64,000 nt of DNA. It comes from Oenanthe sinensis (lineage: Eukaryota; Streptophyta; Magnoliopsida; Apiales; Apiaceae). The notes under the pieces were generated by a model. It did no database searches. It saw only the letters and a list, made by a program, of their open reading frames with translations, and was not told the DNA's origin. The DNA lies in NCBI GenBank assembly GCA_028671895.1, contig CM053795.1:16653501-16717500 (forward strand), in the 5' to 3' direction. Positions within the stretch are counted from its first letter, which is position 1. Each line of letters begins with the position of its first letter. The position numbers were made by a program, and so were the translations under genes. Below are positions 52,425-63,800 of this stretch, piece by piece.

Positions 52425-52551
52425 CTAAATGCAGCTAAAATGAAGCTGGATATTACAATTTGTTGGAGGAAGTTTCTCGGCTACACAGTAATTGCGTGGA
52501 AGTGCATGTCCTCCTGGCACACAGACCGGCCAGTCACAGCTCTTTTGAGTC
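52425..52551 (-). other. Possible terminal exon of a small cysteine-rich protein
   Basis: On the minus strand a good acceptor (ACCATTTCAG) precedes a 42-codon frame that ends at a stop at 52425. It contains SCDWPVCVPGGHALPRNYC, then LPPTNC and a final Cys, five cysteines in all. The codon composition is GC-richer than the surroundings. I could not find the upstream exon: a MITE lies at 52714-52884, and the nearest donor candidate (about 52635) gives no open joined frame. The plus strand also has a short frame across the same bases, so this remains a candidate only. Confidence 0.3.
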
Positions 52552-52713
52552 CTGAAATGGTTAATTAAATGCATCCATGTTTATTTCTCCGTACGGAGAT
52601 GATGATATCAATAATAACTATAGTTTTCCCTACCTTGTAACTTATCTTTGCTTTCATGTGTCATATACATGTTACTCCGGCCCTCCATCCCAGAAAACTC
52701 GATTTAGTTTTTA

Positions 52714-52884
52714 TACTCCCTACGTTTGCTTTGATTTTTGACATATATGTTTAGGTGATTTGATCGGATAATAAAAATCATTATTTTTTTAATTTTTTTT
52801 GAATAAAAATATTAACTTATCCGGTCAAAACACCTAAACATGGATATTAAAGTCAAAGCGACTTATAAAAAGACGGAGAGAGTA
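52714..52884. mobile_element. Stowaway-like MITE
   Basis: It starts TACTCCCTACGTTTGCTTTG and ends in AAAAGACGGAGAGAGTA. Inner arms pair (TGTTTAGGTGATTTGATCGG with CCGGTCAAAACACCTAAACA). It is about 171 bp with TA edges. Confidence 0.75.
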
Positions 52885-53116
52885 TATGTTTTGCTACGTT
52901 GATTTGCTAATATTATTTTTTAGGCTTGCTAAAGTTTAACTTAATTAAGACCAACTCTTTTAATTGGTTCTAAAAGTCTTCGTTTTATATATAGAAGGAA
53001 ATATGCTTTGTTTTCATTACAAAAATATACTAGGCGGACACTAATTGAAAACCATACTATGCTCCGTTTGACTTATTTAAAAAATACATGTATAGTTCAA
53101 CTTATAAGTAGATTAT

Positions 53117-53372
53117 TACTCCCTCCGTCCCACCCAATTGTTATCACTTTTTTTTCACTTTCTGGCACGCATTTTAAGGTGGATTTTAAGGATAGTTCCA
53201 TAACTTATTTTTAAAAATTTCTTTTTTTGTATAAAAATAGGATTGTTCTATTTTTATACAAAAAAGGAAAATTTCAAAAATAAATTATGGAACTATCCTT
53301 AAAATTCACCTTAAAATGCGTGCCAGACACCCCATTTTGAAATGATAACAACTCAACGGGACGGAGGGAGTA
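53117..53372. mobile_element. Stowaway MITE, well preserved
   Basis: It starts TACTCCCTCCGTCCCACCCA and ends GGGACGGAGGGAGTA, with TA at both edges. The two arms (for example GGATAGTTCCATAACTTATT and AATTATGGAACTATCCTTAA) pair over nearly the whole 256 bp. The high match of the arms suggests a younger insertion than its neighbours. Confidence 0.85.
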
Positions 53373-55374
53373 TAAGTTAAGACAAACGGGGCTATATTAG
53401 TCTATGTCATATGTTTTCAAACATACAAGACCAACATCTTACCTAAATGAGTTTTAAGTTTAAATATAAAGACATTAATTGTTGGACTTGATCAAAGAAT
53501 TATGAACCCAACCACTGTAAAGACTTAAATATTATACATATCTCAAGAGCTTGTATTATTTGTTCGATAATTTTTAGCACTCTCTATGACACAAAGTTAA
53601 AAGTTTGAGTTATAATTGTAAAGATTTAGAAACTAATCACTCTTAAAATACAGTTTGGGGGGGGGGGGGTTCGAGATCATTTTTTAATTTACATCTATCT
53701 ACTTAGAACCCTAAAAGATATATACTTTAACACCAAACAATTAAGACTGATTAGAGGCTGTGACAAATAATCTTCAGCTGCATGCCACAAATTTGCTGCT
53801 AGAATTTCATATATGTGTGCGCACACGCACTCTCTGAACAGCTAGCTAGTTCAATTAACCTTAAAAGTTAAACTTCTACTTATGTATAAACTTGCAGATT
53901 TGAAGCTTTTAAACCTTAATTAAGCATACATCATCTCAAAAGCCACAAAGCCTTATAACAAGTGCCATTGAATTACTGTCCGGCCAGCATCTGTAAAGCT
54001 GTCTTAGAAGAAAAGGAAAAAACTAAAAAAGTGAAAACTCCAAGACTCTACCCAACAGTACTATATATATATATATGAATTCATTTATATACAAAAGGTA
54101 CCAGACAACAACTAGAGAACAGCAACCCAAATTAATGTATTGGTGACTATATATATACGGAGTTTACATTTCTTATCAAAGATTTGAAGAGAGATATGTG
54201 AGGCCACCTGCAATTTTTAGGTTCCATTATTGGATGGGTAAAATGGTGATGCATGCATATATATATTGATGATCAACATATATATATATATATATATATG
54301 TTTACAAATCATTCAGTTCGTACACGGTACTAAACCTCTAAGGGGACCAGGGTGTTGTAATAAGTTGTTTAACAGTGTAGGACCATCGTACCAGCAGTCG
54401 GAGCCAGTGGTGATACCCATATATATCTCGTGTGTGTTCGAGATTTAATGTTTGGTATATATGTTGATGCATAATGTAATTAATCTAAATTCTAAATTAA
54501 CCAGAAAACTGCATAAATCTAAGGTATCACTAACTTCCTCGTGTATGATGTGGATATGAACATCATCAAACTGCACTTGAGGTGAACATGAATCATTATA
54601 TATCATATTGAACCTGAGACATAGCATAAACAGAGTTGCTCTTTAGAGAGCACATTACGATGAAAGTCGTAAGCTGTGTTCGGGGAAGTTATTGTCTATC
54701 GTTGATTTACCACTTAGACTACCAAATCACGTTCAGATTTTTTGTTTAAATTAGCGAAAGTTATATGATCTTAATTAACGAAAAATTACCACATTCCACA
54801 ACACTCTATTATATAGACAATGTACACCAAATCATATATATATATTCCAAGTAGGGGTGAAATTATCTCTGTTTTTTATAAAAGAAAAAAAAACCCACGT
54901 ACTTGTAATATACAGTTGGGAATTTATATGCGGAAAGAAGTGGATCTCAGAAACCAAAAAGAGACTAAGCTAGCTAGGAATAGAAATTGTTGGAACTCCA
55001 TATATATATATATATATATACAACTTTGCTCCATTCCATATTGCCATCCTCTCTCAGTGATGGCTTGTCCAATCATATATGTAGCTAGCATAGCCTACTA
55101 GCTAGCATATTTGTTCAGAAAAATAATCCAAACATAGATCTACAACATCTGCATAGTCAGAACACATCTGCACCAAAAGCAAAGCAAGATCTTATGCACA
55201 AATCAATAATAACATAAAACCTGCCGAATCTATTGAAAGAGGGTTACTACTAATATTTTTTTTATAAAAAAAGTGTAATGTACAGCTAGTTGTAGAAAGT
55301 GGAAAGAGAGACACACGGCTGGTGGCAGTGGCAGGGTTGCCACATATAGGGAGCATGTAAGAACTAAATATAGT
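53373..55374. other. Spacer with simple repeats downstream of MIR172
   Basis: A G run at about 53657-53668 and TA microsatellites at about 54277-54298 and 55001-55020 stand out. The primary MIR172 transcript probably extends into the right part of this stretch. No protein-coding sequence was recognised. Confidence 0.4.
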
Positions 55375-55505
55375 CATTGGATTGCCAATGCAGCATCATC
55401 AAGATTCTCATTACTTGACTGCACATTTACACCTTACAATCTTAGATTATATATATGTGCATTTTGCATGTGAATTTTGATGATGCTACTCCAGCAAACA
55501 ACGAC
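55375..55505 (-). ncRNA. MIR172: MIR172 precursor hairpin
   Basis: Mature miR172, the conserved 21-nt repressor of AP2-like floral and phase-change genes, lies on the 3' arm at 55408-55388 on the minus strand: it starts AGAATCTTGATGATG and ends CTGCAT, identical to the classic miR172a/b form as I know it. The star strand is on the 5' arm at 55489-55469 (GTAGCATCATCAAAATTCAC, then A). Paired with a 2-nt 3' overhang the duplex has an A-C mismatch opposite mature position 6, where the usual star carries G. About 60 nt separate the arms as the loop. The stem extends beyond the duplex through TTGCTGGA and TGGCAA. The arm order (star 5', mature 3') is that of the family. Confidence 0.95.
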
Positions 55506-56118
55506 TCTTCCTTCAACATCATGGGAAAAATGGACAAAGAGACAGAACACAAGAAGAATATATAAACACACACAGAGACACACATACCTATACATAAAAC
55601 AAAGAAAAGCAAACACTTACACTTACGACAGCTACAATTAAATACCACACAGAGAGATCTCTATATAAATATAGAGAACAGATCTGTATATCTAGAGAGA
55701 TTAGCAAAACAATATAATTCAAAGATAAGAAATATGTATGTGTAGTAGGGTTTGTGTGTGTATATGTTTACTTTTAAGCTCCGTAACCCTAAAATCAGAT
55801 GTGTTTAAACTCGAAAAAACCAAGTAACAATTCGGATAAAAATAGTAGAAGATTTAAAACCATATAATTAACAGGAACCCAGATCTGAGATGGACCATAC
55901 AAACTTACAATCCAAACCCAACTACAAATCTTTAAGATAAATCCAGACTTAGAACAAACCCAAGACACATGTATGCATAGAGAAAGACAATCAATTAAAT
56001 TATTTACAAGAACTGGGGCTAAAATCGATACTGGTATAGATATGGTATGTATATGTAACAGTACTAGTGAGGGAAGCATGTGTGATGAATACGAGGAGAA
56101 AGAGGTTAACAGGGGTCA

Positions 56119-56126
56119 TATTTATA
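56119..56126 (-). promoter_or_regulatory. Candidate TATA box for the MIR172 primary transcript
   Basis: Minus-strand TATAAATA in the context GTGTATAAATATGACC lies about 630 bases upstream of the hairpin. The sequence between (55510-56090) is pyrimidine-rich with CT and CA runs and lacks long frames, as expected for a pri-miRNA leader. A second AT-rich candidate lies at about 55664-55678. No transcript evidence. Confidence 0.45.
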
Positions 56127-56129
56127 CAC

Positions 56130-56757
56130 AAATATGACTCGATTTATTAGAGTCTTATTATTTACCTATTTAACCTGGGTTTTTTTTATTGCCTAACGCT
56201 TAGCTGTAGGCAACTGTTACTGCTGCAAATACTATGATTTCAGTTACACATCACCATTTGTTTTTTACTTTTACTTTAAGAAAAACCCTATGGTACTGGC
56301 ACATTGGCATATACATGGGCTTCTCCCTCATCAATCTTATGCTGCATCCTCACTCCTATAATATTTATTAATCTTTGCAATTTTGTAATATGGTACGATA
56401 TTAATATATGTTTGGATTTCAAATTTTGATATACAAATACAAAAATACATAGAGAATTTTGTGTTTTGTTGACTAATATAATTATATTTTAATATATTTG
56501 ATATTTTATAATTTTATTTGATATTTTAGTAGGAATATTACAATTTTATAAAATTTTAAAAGAGATTCAATTTTTTTAATTATAAATGTTGATTAAAATT
56601 TTAGAATCGTGGTATGAATATAAAAATATTTATAATTTCTTTTAATTTTAAAATCAATTTTCTAAGTATTTTCTCGGTTATTTTTTTAAGAGATTCTCTC
56701 TTTAACATTTGCCTATTATATATATATACACTAATACATATATACATATATACATAG
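56130..56757. other. MIR172 upstream region
   Basis: AT-rich promoter-side DNA. No coding sequence seen. It ends at a TA-rich tract (56717-56757) that borders the first copy of the palindromic MITE family. Confidence 0.4.
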
Positions 56758-57210
56758 AGTAGCATCTAGGGAGAACTTTTTATATAAAGTTAAAGAGAAA
56801 ACCACCACATATACACATAAAACACATATATTTTTGAATTTATTCATTAAATACATATGTAAATAAATCAAAAACAAAGTTATACAACTTTTTTTTGAAA
56901 AATTATTGGCAATCACTCATAATAGTGAAAAATAATCCAGAATAATTATACACTAAAATCAAATCGTCCAGAACGATTCTACAGTAGAATCAAATACAAA
57001 AATCAGATTTTTCGCTTTGCTTTTAAGTATTAAATTTTTTGTAATGGTTATATATGATTAGTATTTTATATTTAAATCAAAATTTTCAATCTTATAAAGT
57101 ATAAATATAGTTAGTTTTAAAATTATTTATGAGATTTCATATTAGAATCAAAGGGCTCTCTCTGGAACTGTATATAATATAATAGGGCACTCTCTAGAAT
57201 AATAGTCTAC
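56758..57210. mobile_element. Palindromic MITE family, copy A
   Basis: It begins GAGTAGCATCTAGGGAGAAC and ends GGGCACTCTCTAGAATAATAG, which are imperfect inverted ends of about 45 bp (TTATATAAAGTTAAAGAGA against TCTCTGGAACTGTATATAA). Inside, GAACGATTCTACAGTAGAATC is a local palindrome, and CACTCATAATAGTG is another. Three to four further copies lie at 59.5-60.8 kb. Confidence 0.7.
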
Positions 57211-58054
57211 AAGATGGTTGAATGTAACTTAATTAATTATAACAGTTTTTTGCTAACAACAAACAAGATTTATAATTAACAAGTTTAATATGCAAACAAT
57301 TAAAACAGATAAAGAAGACAATGTTTTTAAACTTTTAAAAATAATTTTATTATTTTTGGTTTGCTACAACTGACTGGAAATGGATTTCAGCTTCAATAAA
57401 AATAATAACAATGAATTTGTTAATGTTTCTATACTTGAGAGAAAATTTAGCTCAGTTGCATAAGAAAAAGTACTTGTGAGATATGTGTATTTATATTGAA
57501 ACACATATCCCACTTACATGTGCACTTTTCCTTGGTCCTAGAACAAAGCTTGAAATAGAAACTGTGCTTTTCGCGTTCAACATTGTCTTCATTCCATTTG
57601 TAGATAAAGCAGCTCTGAGATATGAAGAAATCTTTGACTCATTGAGTACGCTTTATCTTTTGCTTGTCTTCTCTTAAGTTACAGTAGTAGACTTGACAGA
57701 CTAGATAGACATGTCCAAATCATTCCTTGTATTTTCACTATCTTAGTCTGCTACCTGGAACAGACTGTCAGCTTCACTAGAAGTTTACTATCAAATTTTA
57801 TCTCCTCTATGGTGACAGTATTTTTGGTTCCGCATACTTTGCTATCAAACTTTGATGGTCTACTAAAGCATACTGTCTCAAAAGCTGTTTTCAGCTATCC
57901 TCGTTAATGTTATTGTCAGTGAAACTTTATGTCTTCAATTCTTCATTCTCTGCCAAGTTTACAGTCATGAGAATAATTGTTGTCGTCTGTTGTTGTACCA
58001 AATCAAGCCTACTCTATGTGATTACTTGTCTTGATGTAACACATGTAATGTTTC
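57211..58054. other. Unassigned repeat-like spacer left of the solo LTR
   Basis: Repetition of words such as CTATCAAA.TTT, ACTGTC and CATACTGT recurs on both sides of the LTR (57.7-58.0 kb and 59.3-59.5 kb), suggesting the LTR inserted into an older repeat. No coding domain recognised. Confidence 0.4.
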
Positions 58055-59225
58055 TGTATTAGGATATGTTCTTAAAATGTTCTAATGTATTTGCAGTTAG
58101 AAGTATGTTTCTACTGAGAAGTCAATATGTAAATATAAGTCAAAAATAAAGGTTGATAGATGATTCAAGTTTGAATCAGACATCAAATCAATGAAGACTT
58201 TATCAAATAAGAATTGCAGTGAAAAATACTCTAAGGCAAATATGTAATCGAGAAGTCATCCTGGTAGAGAAGTTAAACATGTGAAGCTGGTCGAGAAGTC
58301 TCAAATGCTCAAGTAACTCAGTAATCGATCGAGAAATGTTAAAATATGAATCATTCGAGAAGTCCAGAAGAACAATTCGAGAAGTTAGCCAAAGAAGCAA
58401 TCGAGAAGTGATAGGGCTGAACCAATCGAGAAGTCTCAATTTCAAGTATCCATTCGAGAAGTCTAGTCTAATCAAGAAGTCATCAAATAAAGTCTGCAAT
58501 CGAGAAGTCTAGTCATTCGAGAAGTAAGTCATTCAGGGACTAATCGAGAAGTCTCAGCATGTACCTAACCGAGAAGTCAATCACCATGACTTCTCGAAGA
58601 AAAATCAACAGAGTATTCGACTGTTTCAAAGAGCTAGTTTCAAGGAAAATTACAGAAGAACAAGACAAATAATGTGCAGCTCTGTCATTTCAGGATCAGT
58701 AAAACTTGTAAAGATGGAGGCAAGTCTACAATGTAGCTTGGAAGAAGAACAACATAAAGGACATAAGAGATAAGGTTGAACACAAAAGACTATCAACAAA
58801 TTGTGTTAGCTAAAAATAAATAGTAGTCAAATGTAAAGTGTTTCTTGTCTACTTCTAGTTTTAGCTTAACTGGCTAGTGAGAGCATGTGTCAAAAGACAT
58901 GTTGTCTATATAGCTTATGTACAGACTCATTAGTCAGTATCTTTGAATATTATCAAGTGTATTCATATCTTGTATCTTCCAAGAACAAGAAGCTGAGATT
59001 TAAGTTTAAAGTTTAAATCTCAGAATGTAGCAAAACAAAAATATAATGTACATTAGATTGAAATTTTAAATTGTGTGTTGTGTGATTGAATCTTTTAATT
59101 CCGCATTTCTCTATTATACAAACACATTTTATAAACTAACTACATTAGTTAAACAGATTAAGAAAAATCTGAGTTAATCATTCACCCCCTCTTTGATTAA
59201 CTTAACCTGAAACTCATACCTAACA
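58055..59225 (-). mobile_element. Solo LTR, copia-like, with TCGAGAAGT box cluster
   Basis: Read on the minus strand, it begins TGTTAGGTATGAGTTTCAGG, soon followed by AGAGGGGGTGAATGATT, and ends CCTAATACA, giving the TG..CA frame of an LTR of about 1.17 kb. No gag-pol lies beside it. A clean 5-bp duplication was not found (GTTTC left, CTCGT right). The copia/Sirevirus-like assignment rests on the general look of the start and is inference. Confidence 0.6.
58246..58606. repeat. Cluster of TCGAGAAGT boxes
   Basis: Ten exact TCGAGAAGT words and about four one-base variants occur within roughly 360 bp, at irregular spacing of about 15-40 bp. They end with one inverted copy (GACTTCTCGA) at about 58588. 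The spacers between boxes are unrelated to each other, so this is not a simple tandem repeat. Confidence 0.85.
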
Positions 59226-59542
59226 CTCGTTCCATTGTTTTGTCACTTGAATATGTTGTCATAGGGTTGAGTGTTGAATGTTACTGTTGTGGATTTGAAC
59301 CATGATGTGCATGAACACTTTGTGAACTTCTATTCCACGGTATAAGTTATTACATTTGTACAAGACAATAACTATTAAACTTACTGTCACATATTTGATT
59401 TTGTTAAACATATTGTTTCAAGTGACTATCTAAACATACTGTTAATATACATATGACAATACATTTTACTTAGCTTATTATAAATTAAGACTAAGTAATT
59501 TTTAGTTAATTACACTATTAACACCACAATCCCTAACAATAC

Positions 59543-59544
<2 letters not shown>

Positions 59545-59577
<33 letters not shown>

Positions 59578-59938
59578 GAATTTATTCTTCAAATATATAT
59601 ATATAAAAATAAATCAAAAACAAAGTTACATAATTTTTTTTAAATTATTAACAATCACTCATAATAGTGAAAAATAATCTTAAATGATTTTACAGTAGAA
59701 TCAAATCATCCAGAACGATTCTATGGTAGAATCAAATTCAAAATTAGTTTTTCACTTAATTTTTAAGTATTAAATTTTTTCTAAAGATTATATATGATTA
59801 TTATTTTATATTAAAATTAAAATTTCCAATGTTATAAAGTATAAGTATGGTTAATTTTAAAATTATTTATGATATTATACGTTAGAATCAAAGGGTTCTT
59901 TCCGAAATTTTATATAAGATGGCACTCTCAAGAATAAT

Positions 59939-59940
<2 letters not shown>
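59545..59940. mobile_element. Palindromic MITE family, copy B (partial left end)
   Basis: Same sequence and orientation as copy A, from AAATCAAAAACAAAGTTA to GGCACTCTCAAGAATAATGA. The left terminal repeat is replaced by a TA microsatellite (59545-59575). Confidence 0.65.

Positions 59941-59987
<47 letters not shown>
59941..59987. repeat. CA/TA compound microsatellite
   Basis: About fifteen CA units followed by about eight TA units. It separates MITE copies B and C, which face each other. Confidence 0.9.
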
Positions 59988-60330
59988 GTCATTATTCTAG
60001 AAAGAAAACTCTTATACAAAGTTACGGAGAGAATTTTTCTATTCTTCAGTAGAATCTTATAAATAATTTTAAAATTTGATTCTATAATAAAATATTAATC
60101 ATATATAATCTTCAAAAAATTAATCAATAAAAAGTAAGCGAAAATAATGATTTTTAATTTGATTATACTGTAGAATCATTCTTGGAGATTTGATTGTACT
60201 ACAGAATCAGTAAATTATTTTTTAATTTTTATGAGTGATTTTTAATATTTTTTCAAAGAAAAAAATTTATATAACTTCATTTTAAATTTATTTATACTTA
60301 TATTTGATGAATAATGAGATAAATATATGT
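59988..60330. mobile_element. Palindromic MITE family, copy C (inverted)
   Basis: It starts TCATTATTCTAGAAAGAAAA and continues with the reverse complement of the copy A/B interior (TGATTCTACAG.AGAATCA words, AAAATTAT..). With copy B it forms a large imperfect palindrome centred on the CA/TA tract. Confidence 0.6.
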
Positions 60331-60332
60331 AT

Positions 60333-60733
60333 GTCATTATTCCAGTGTCTTCTTATATAGAGTTCCAGAGAGAACCTTTGATTCTAACGTAAAATCTCAT
60401 AAATAATTTTAAAATTAACCATACTTATACTTCATAACATTAGAATTTTGATTTTAATATAAAATGCTAATCATATATATTTTTGAATTTGATTCTATTG
60501 TAGAATTGTTCTGGACGATTTGATTCTACTTTAGAATCATTCATGATTATTTTTTCACTATTATGAGTGATTGTCAATAATTATTTTTTAAAAAGTTGTG
60601 TAACTTAATTTGTTTTTGATTTATTTATATATGTATTTGATGAACAAATTTAAAAATACATGTATCTTATGTGTATATATGGGGGTTCTCTCTTAAACTC
60701 TATATAAAATGTTCTACCTAGAATGCTACTCAA
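60333..60733. mobile_element. Palindromic MITE family, copy D (inverted)
   Basis: It starts TCATTATTCCAGTGTCTTCT and ends CTACCTAGAATGCTACTC, the inverse of copy A from end to end. It is about 400 bp and keeps both terminal repeats. A further terminal piece (TTCTCTCTTTAACTCTAT, to GACGACTACTCG) follows at 60754-60809. Confidence 0.7.
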
Positions 60734-60832
60734 TATATGTATCTAGTGTGTATATATAGTAATTCTCTCTTTAACTCTATAAAAAAAAACTCCATAGACG
60801 ACTACTCGATATATATACACACACATTTATGT

Positions 60833-63800
60833 TGTAACGCCTCCACATCCGGGGTCAGGGATCTGGTTGTCACGTGAAAATCCTCAATATAAAATCACCT
60901 GTTTAATAATATTTTAAACCGCCTATAGTCATTTAATATCTGAAATCTACGGCTACGGCCCCAATTACCAAGATCTTTTAGGTTATAGTTCTAGAAACAA
61001 GAATCCAAAGCACAAACATCAATTATTATAAACTTCAAATAATGATACCAAATCACGCTTGTGTCCCCATCCATAAAGTTTCGCAAATATTCATAATCTT
61101 ATAACAACTCCCCAATACATCGCAATTGATTCCAACAATCTCTTTACACCAATTTCATACTACTAGTATAAATTCGACAAGAATTATACCAGCGGCTAGG
61201 ACGGTTCTATACTAAAAATATATATAATATATCAATATATGTAAATAAAACTTACTATAGATACAGACTTTCTGGATCCGAAAACATTTTCGTAAGGACA
61301 TATTACTTTCTTCTTCTGAGCTACGCGGATAAACCTCGTCAGTCTACTTTTTCTGAAAGGCTAATATTTTCTAATCCTGTCTGAAAAAGTGTATGATGAA
61401 AAGAAAGAGTGAGCCAAAAAAATGCTCAGCAAGTATATATAAAGCATTTGAAATAAAACTGAAATACCAGAATAAAGAACAGAAATGTAAATCAGTTTAT
61501 ACTGAAAACCGAACAGTAAAAAAATCACAGTTTATATCGAAACTGAAATAGTGCAGTATGTCATAGAAATGAATCATATGCGGAATCACAATATATAATA
61601 GTCACACTAGGCAATATGGATTGGATACAATATATAATAAACATTATTGTCACCTGATCAGTTCAAAAGCAATATGACCTCTTTATAGTCTATCGGTACA
61701 TTTCTATATCCATAGTTATAACAAGGATCCTCTATAATGGGTACCAAATAGGCAAGTAATGTTAGCCTATAGGAAGATGAAATGGTTACCATATCATCTT
61801 CAATGGATGCTGGACCAACTAGGTGACCTCATATGCAATCTTTTTCCAATCCAATAGAGCATCCGAAATCAAAGGTATGCTTAGTTTTAAATACAGATCA
61901 GATCCCCATTATTTATTATGATAACACCGGATATGATGTGTTTACTATAATCAACTTCCAATATCAAGAGCACCAATAACAAATAACTCAGTTGCACAAT
62001 AAAAACATTTAAGATTCACAAATAACTCTGAACAATAACTATTTTTCATGATATGAATAAGTGAAATAAAAAATAAAAGTGTATAAGATGATCAATGAGA
62101 AAATACTTGTATTTGGTCCTTAGCAATTACGTACGATTGAAGTACCACAACTATTTCCATTTTCCGTCTCACGGTATCATTAAATAATAATTCTTTGATC
62201 TGACGCTTCTACAGTTGCTACGAGTCTGAACTACCGAGATCGAGTCTGCACGTCTATTTCTATAGTCAAACATAAGACAATACTTTAATCCTTGAAGTAC
62301 GTCGCTATACTCTACAAGCGTTTATAACTTAACTATACTTATATACTTATCTCAGACACATCAAACCAATAAATAAAAATATAAACTCGATTATCAACTA
62401 ATCCTTAAACAACCAATTAACTCCCGAGACTTGAATATAAAACAATAATTAATCCTTGAGATACGAATATAAATAACAATTAATCCTTAAAACTCGAATA
62501 TAAAACAATAATTAATCCTCGAGACTCGAATATAAATAAACAATTAATCCTCAAGACTAACAATTAATCCTCGAATAAAATGAAATAAAAACTAACAATT
62601 CTAATTCATACTTTAAAACTTATAACGTCTACCCCCGATAACATTATCAAATTAAACAATTAAACATTTTAAAAATATTTCTAGACTCGAAATGGATCAC
62701 TAAAAAGTCTCGTAAAATATTTTATCTAGGTTCATAAAGAAATTTAGAATTTAAAACTATTTTCATAACCTCTGGATTATTTTTCAAATTATAAAATATT
62801 TATTTGGTTTAAAACAAATAAATAAATCAATTAATATTTAATTAATAAGAATACACTAATTAATAATTAAATTAATTGATTATTCAAATTAATTCATTAT
62901 TAATCATTTTTAAATAAATTATTTTTTAAAATAATTAACTAATTAATATTTTTAATCAAATAATAATTGAAACTTGAAATAAATATTTATTATAAGAAAA
63001 ATTTTCGGAATAAGGTTTTTGTAAAATGAACTTTTCCCGTAGTCACAGCCCCTCAAAATCAGTGTCAAACAATACAATCCAACTATACTAAAATAAAGTA
63101 AACAAATTTAACCCACAAAATAAATTATATCTATACACATAAAATTACCAGAAACGGAGAACATAATCATCAAAACCCAAAAATCTGGCTAATAGGGGAC
63201 CTTTCCGGAATATAAAAACAATCTCTAAAAATTATGAAATTAATATATTTAAACTAATATGCCATAATATTTACGAATGCTAAATCAAAATCTTAAAATC
63301 CTTACCAAAAAATCAATTACGGACACCCCACGAGTGTTTTCTGATGGTAATAAAATATTCTCAGAAAAATCCGAGATTAATATTCATGCGCAAACACATG
63401 TCGTACTGCCTCCTAACTTGATCACCGTCATCAAATCTACATTCTATACTCCTAAATAAATTAAAAGGGAAAACCTGTCCAGAAAATAATATTATCAAAA
63501 CTCATCCAAAATTATACTTATGCGTAGGTCATAAAGCGTCGGTCATAGATATCGAATATTTGGTATATGGTTTGTAAGATATGAATTTAGAAAGTTTTTA
63601 AAAATAAAAATATACATACTGTATAAGACACGCAGCAGCAGGGCAGCAGGAGGGGAATTAAACAGTGGGGGAGAAGATAGGTACATGGAGAGTGGGGGAA
63701 TTGGGTTGGGAAACTGGGGTTGGGTGTCGTGTGGGTTTAGGATTATATACATAAAATACTTATATTTATTTTTTTAAACTTTTATAATATATAAAATATA

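Noticed and set aside
58203..58499. Minus-strand frame of 98 codons rich in Leu, Asp and Ser
   Set aside because: It translates the TCGAGAAGT box cluster; the periodic LLDFS-like words come from the DNA repeat.
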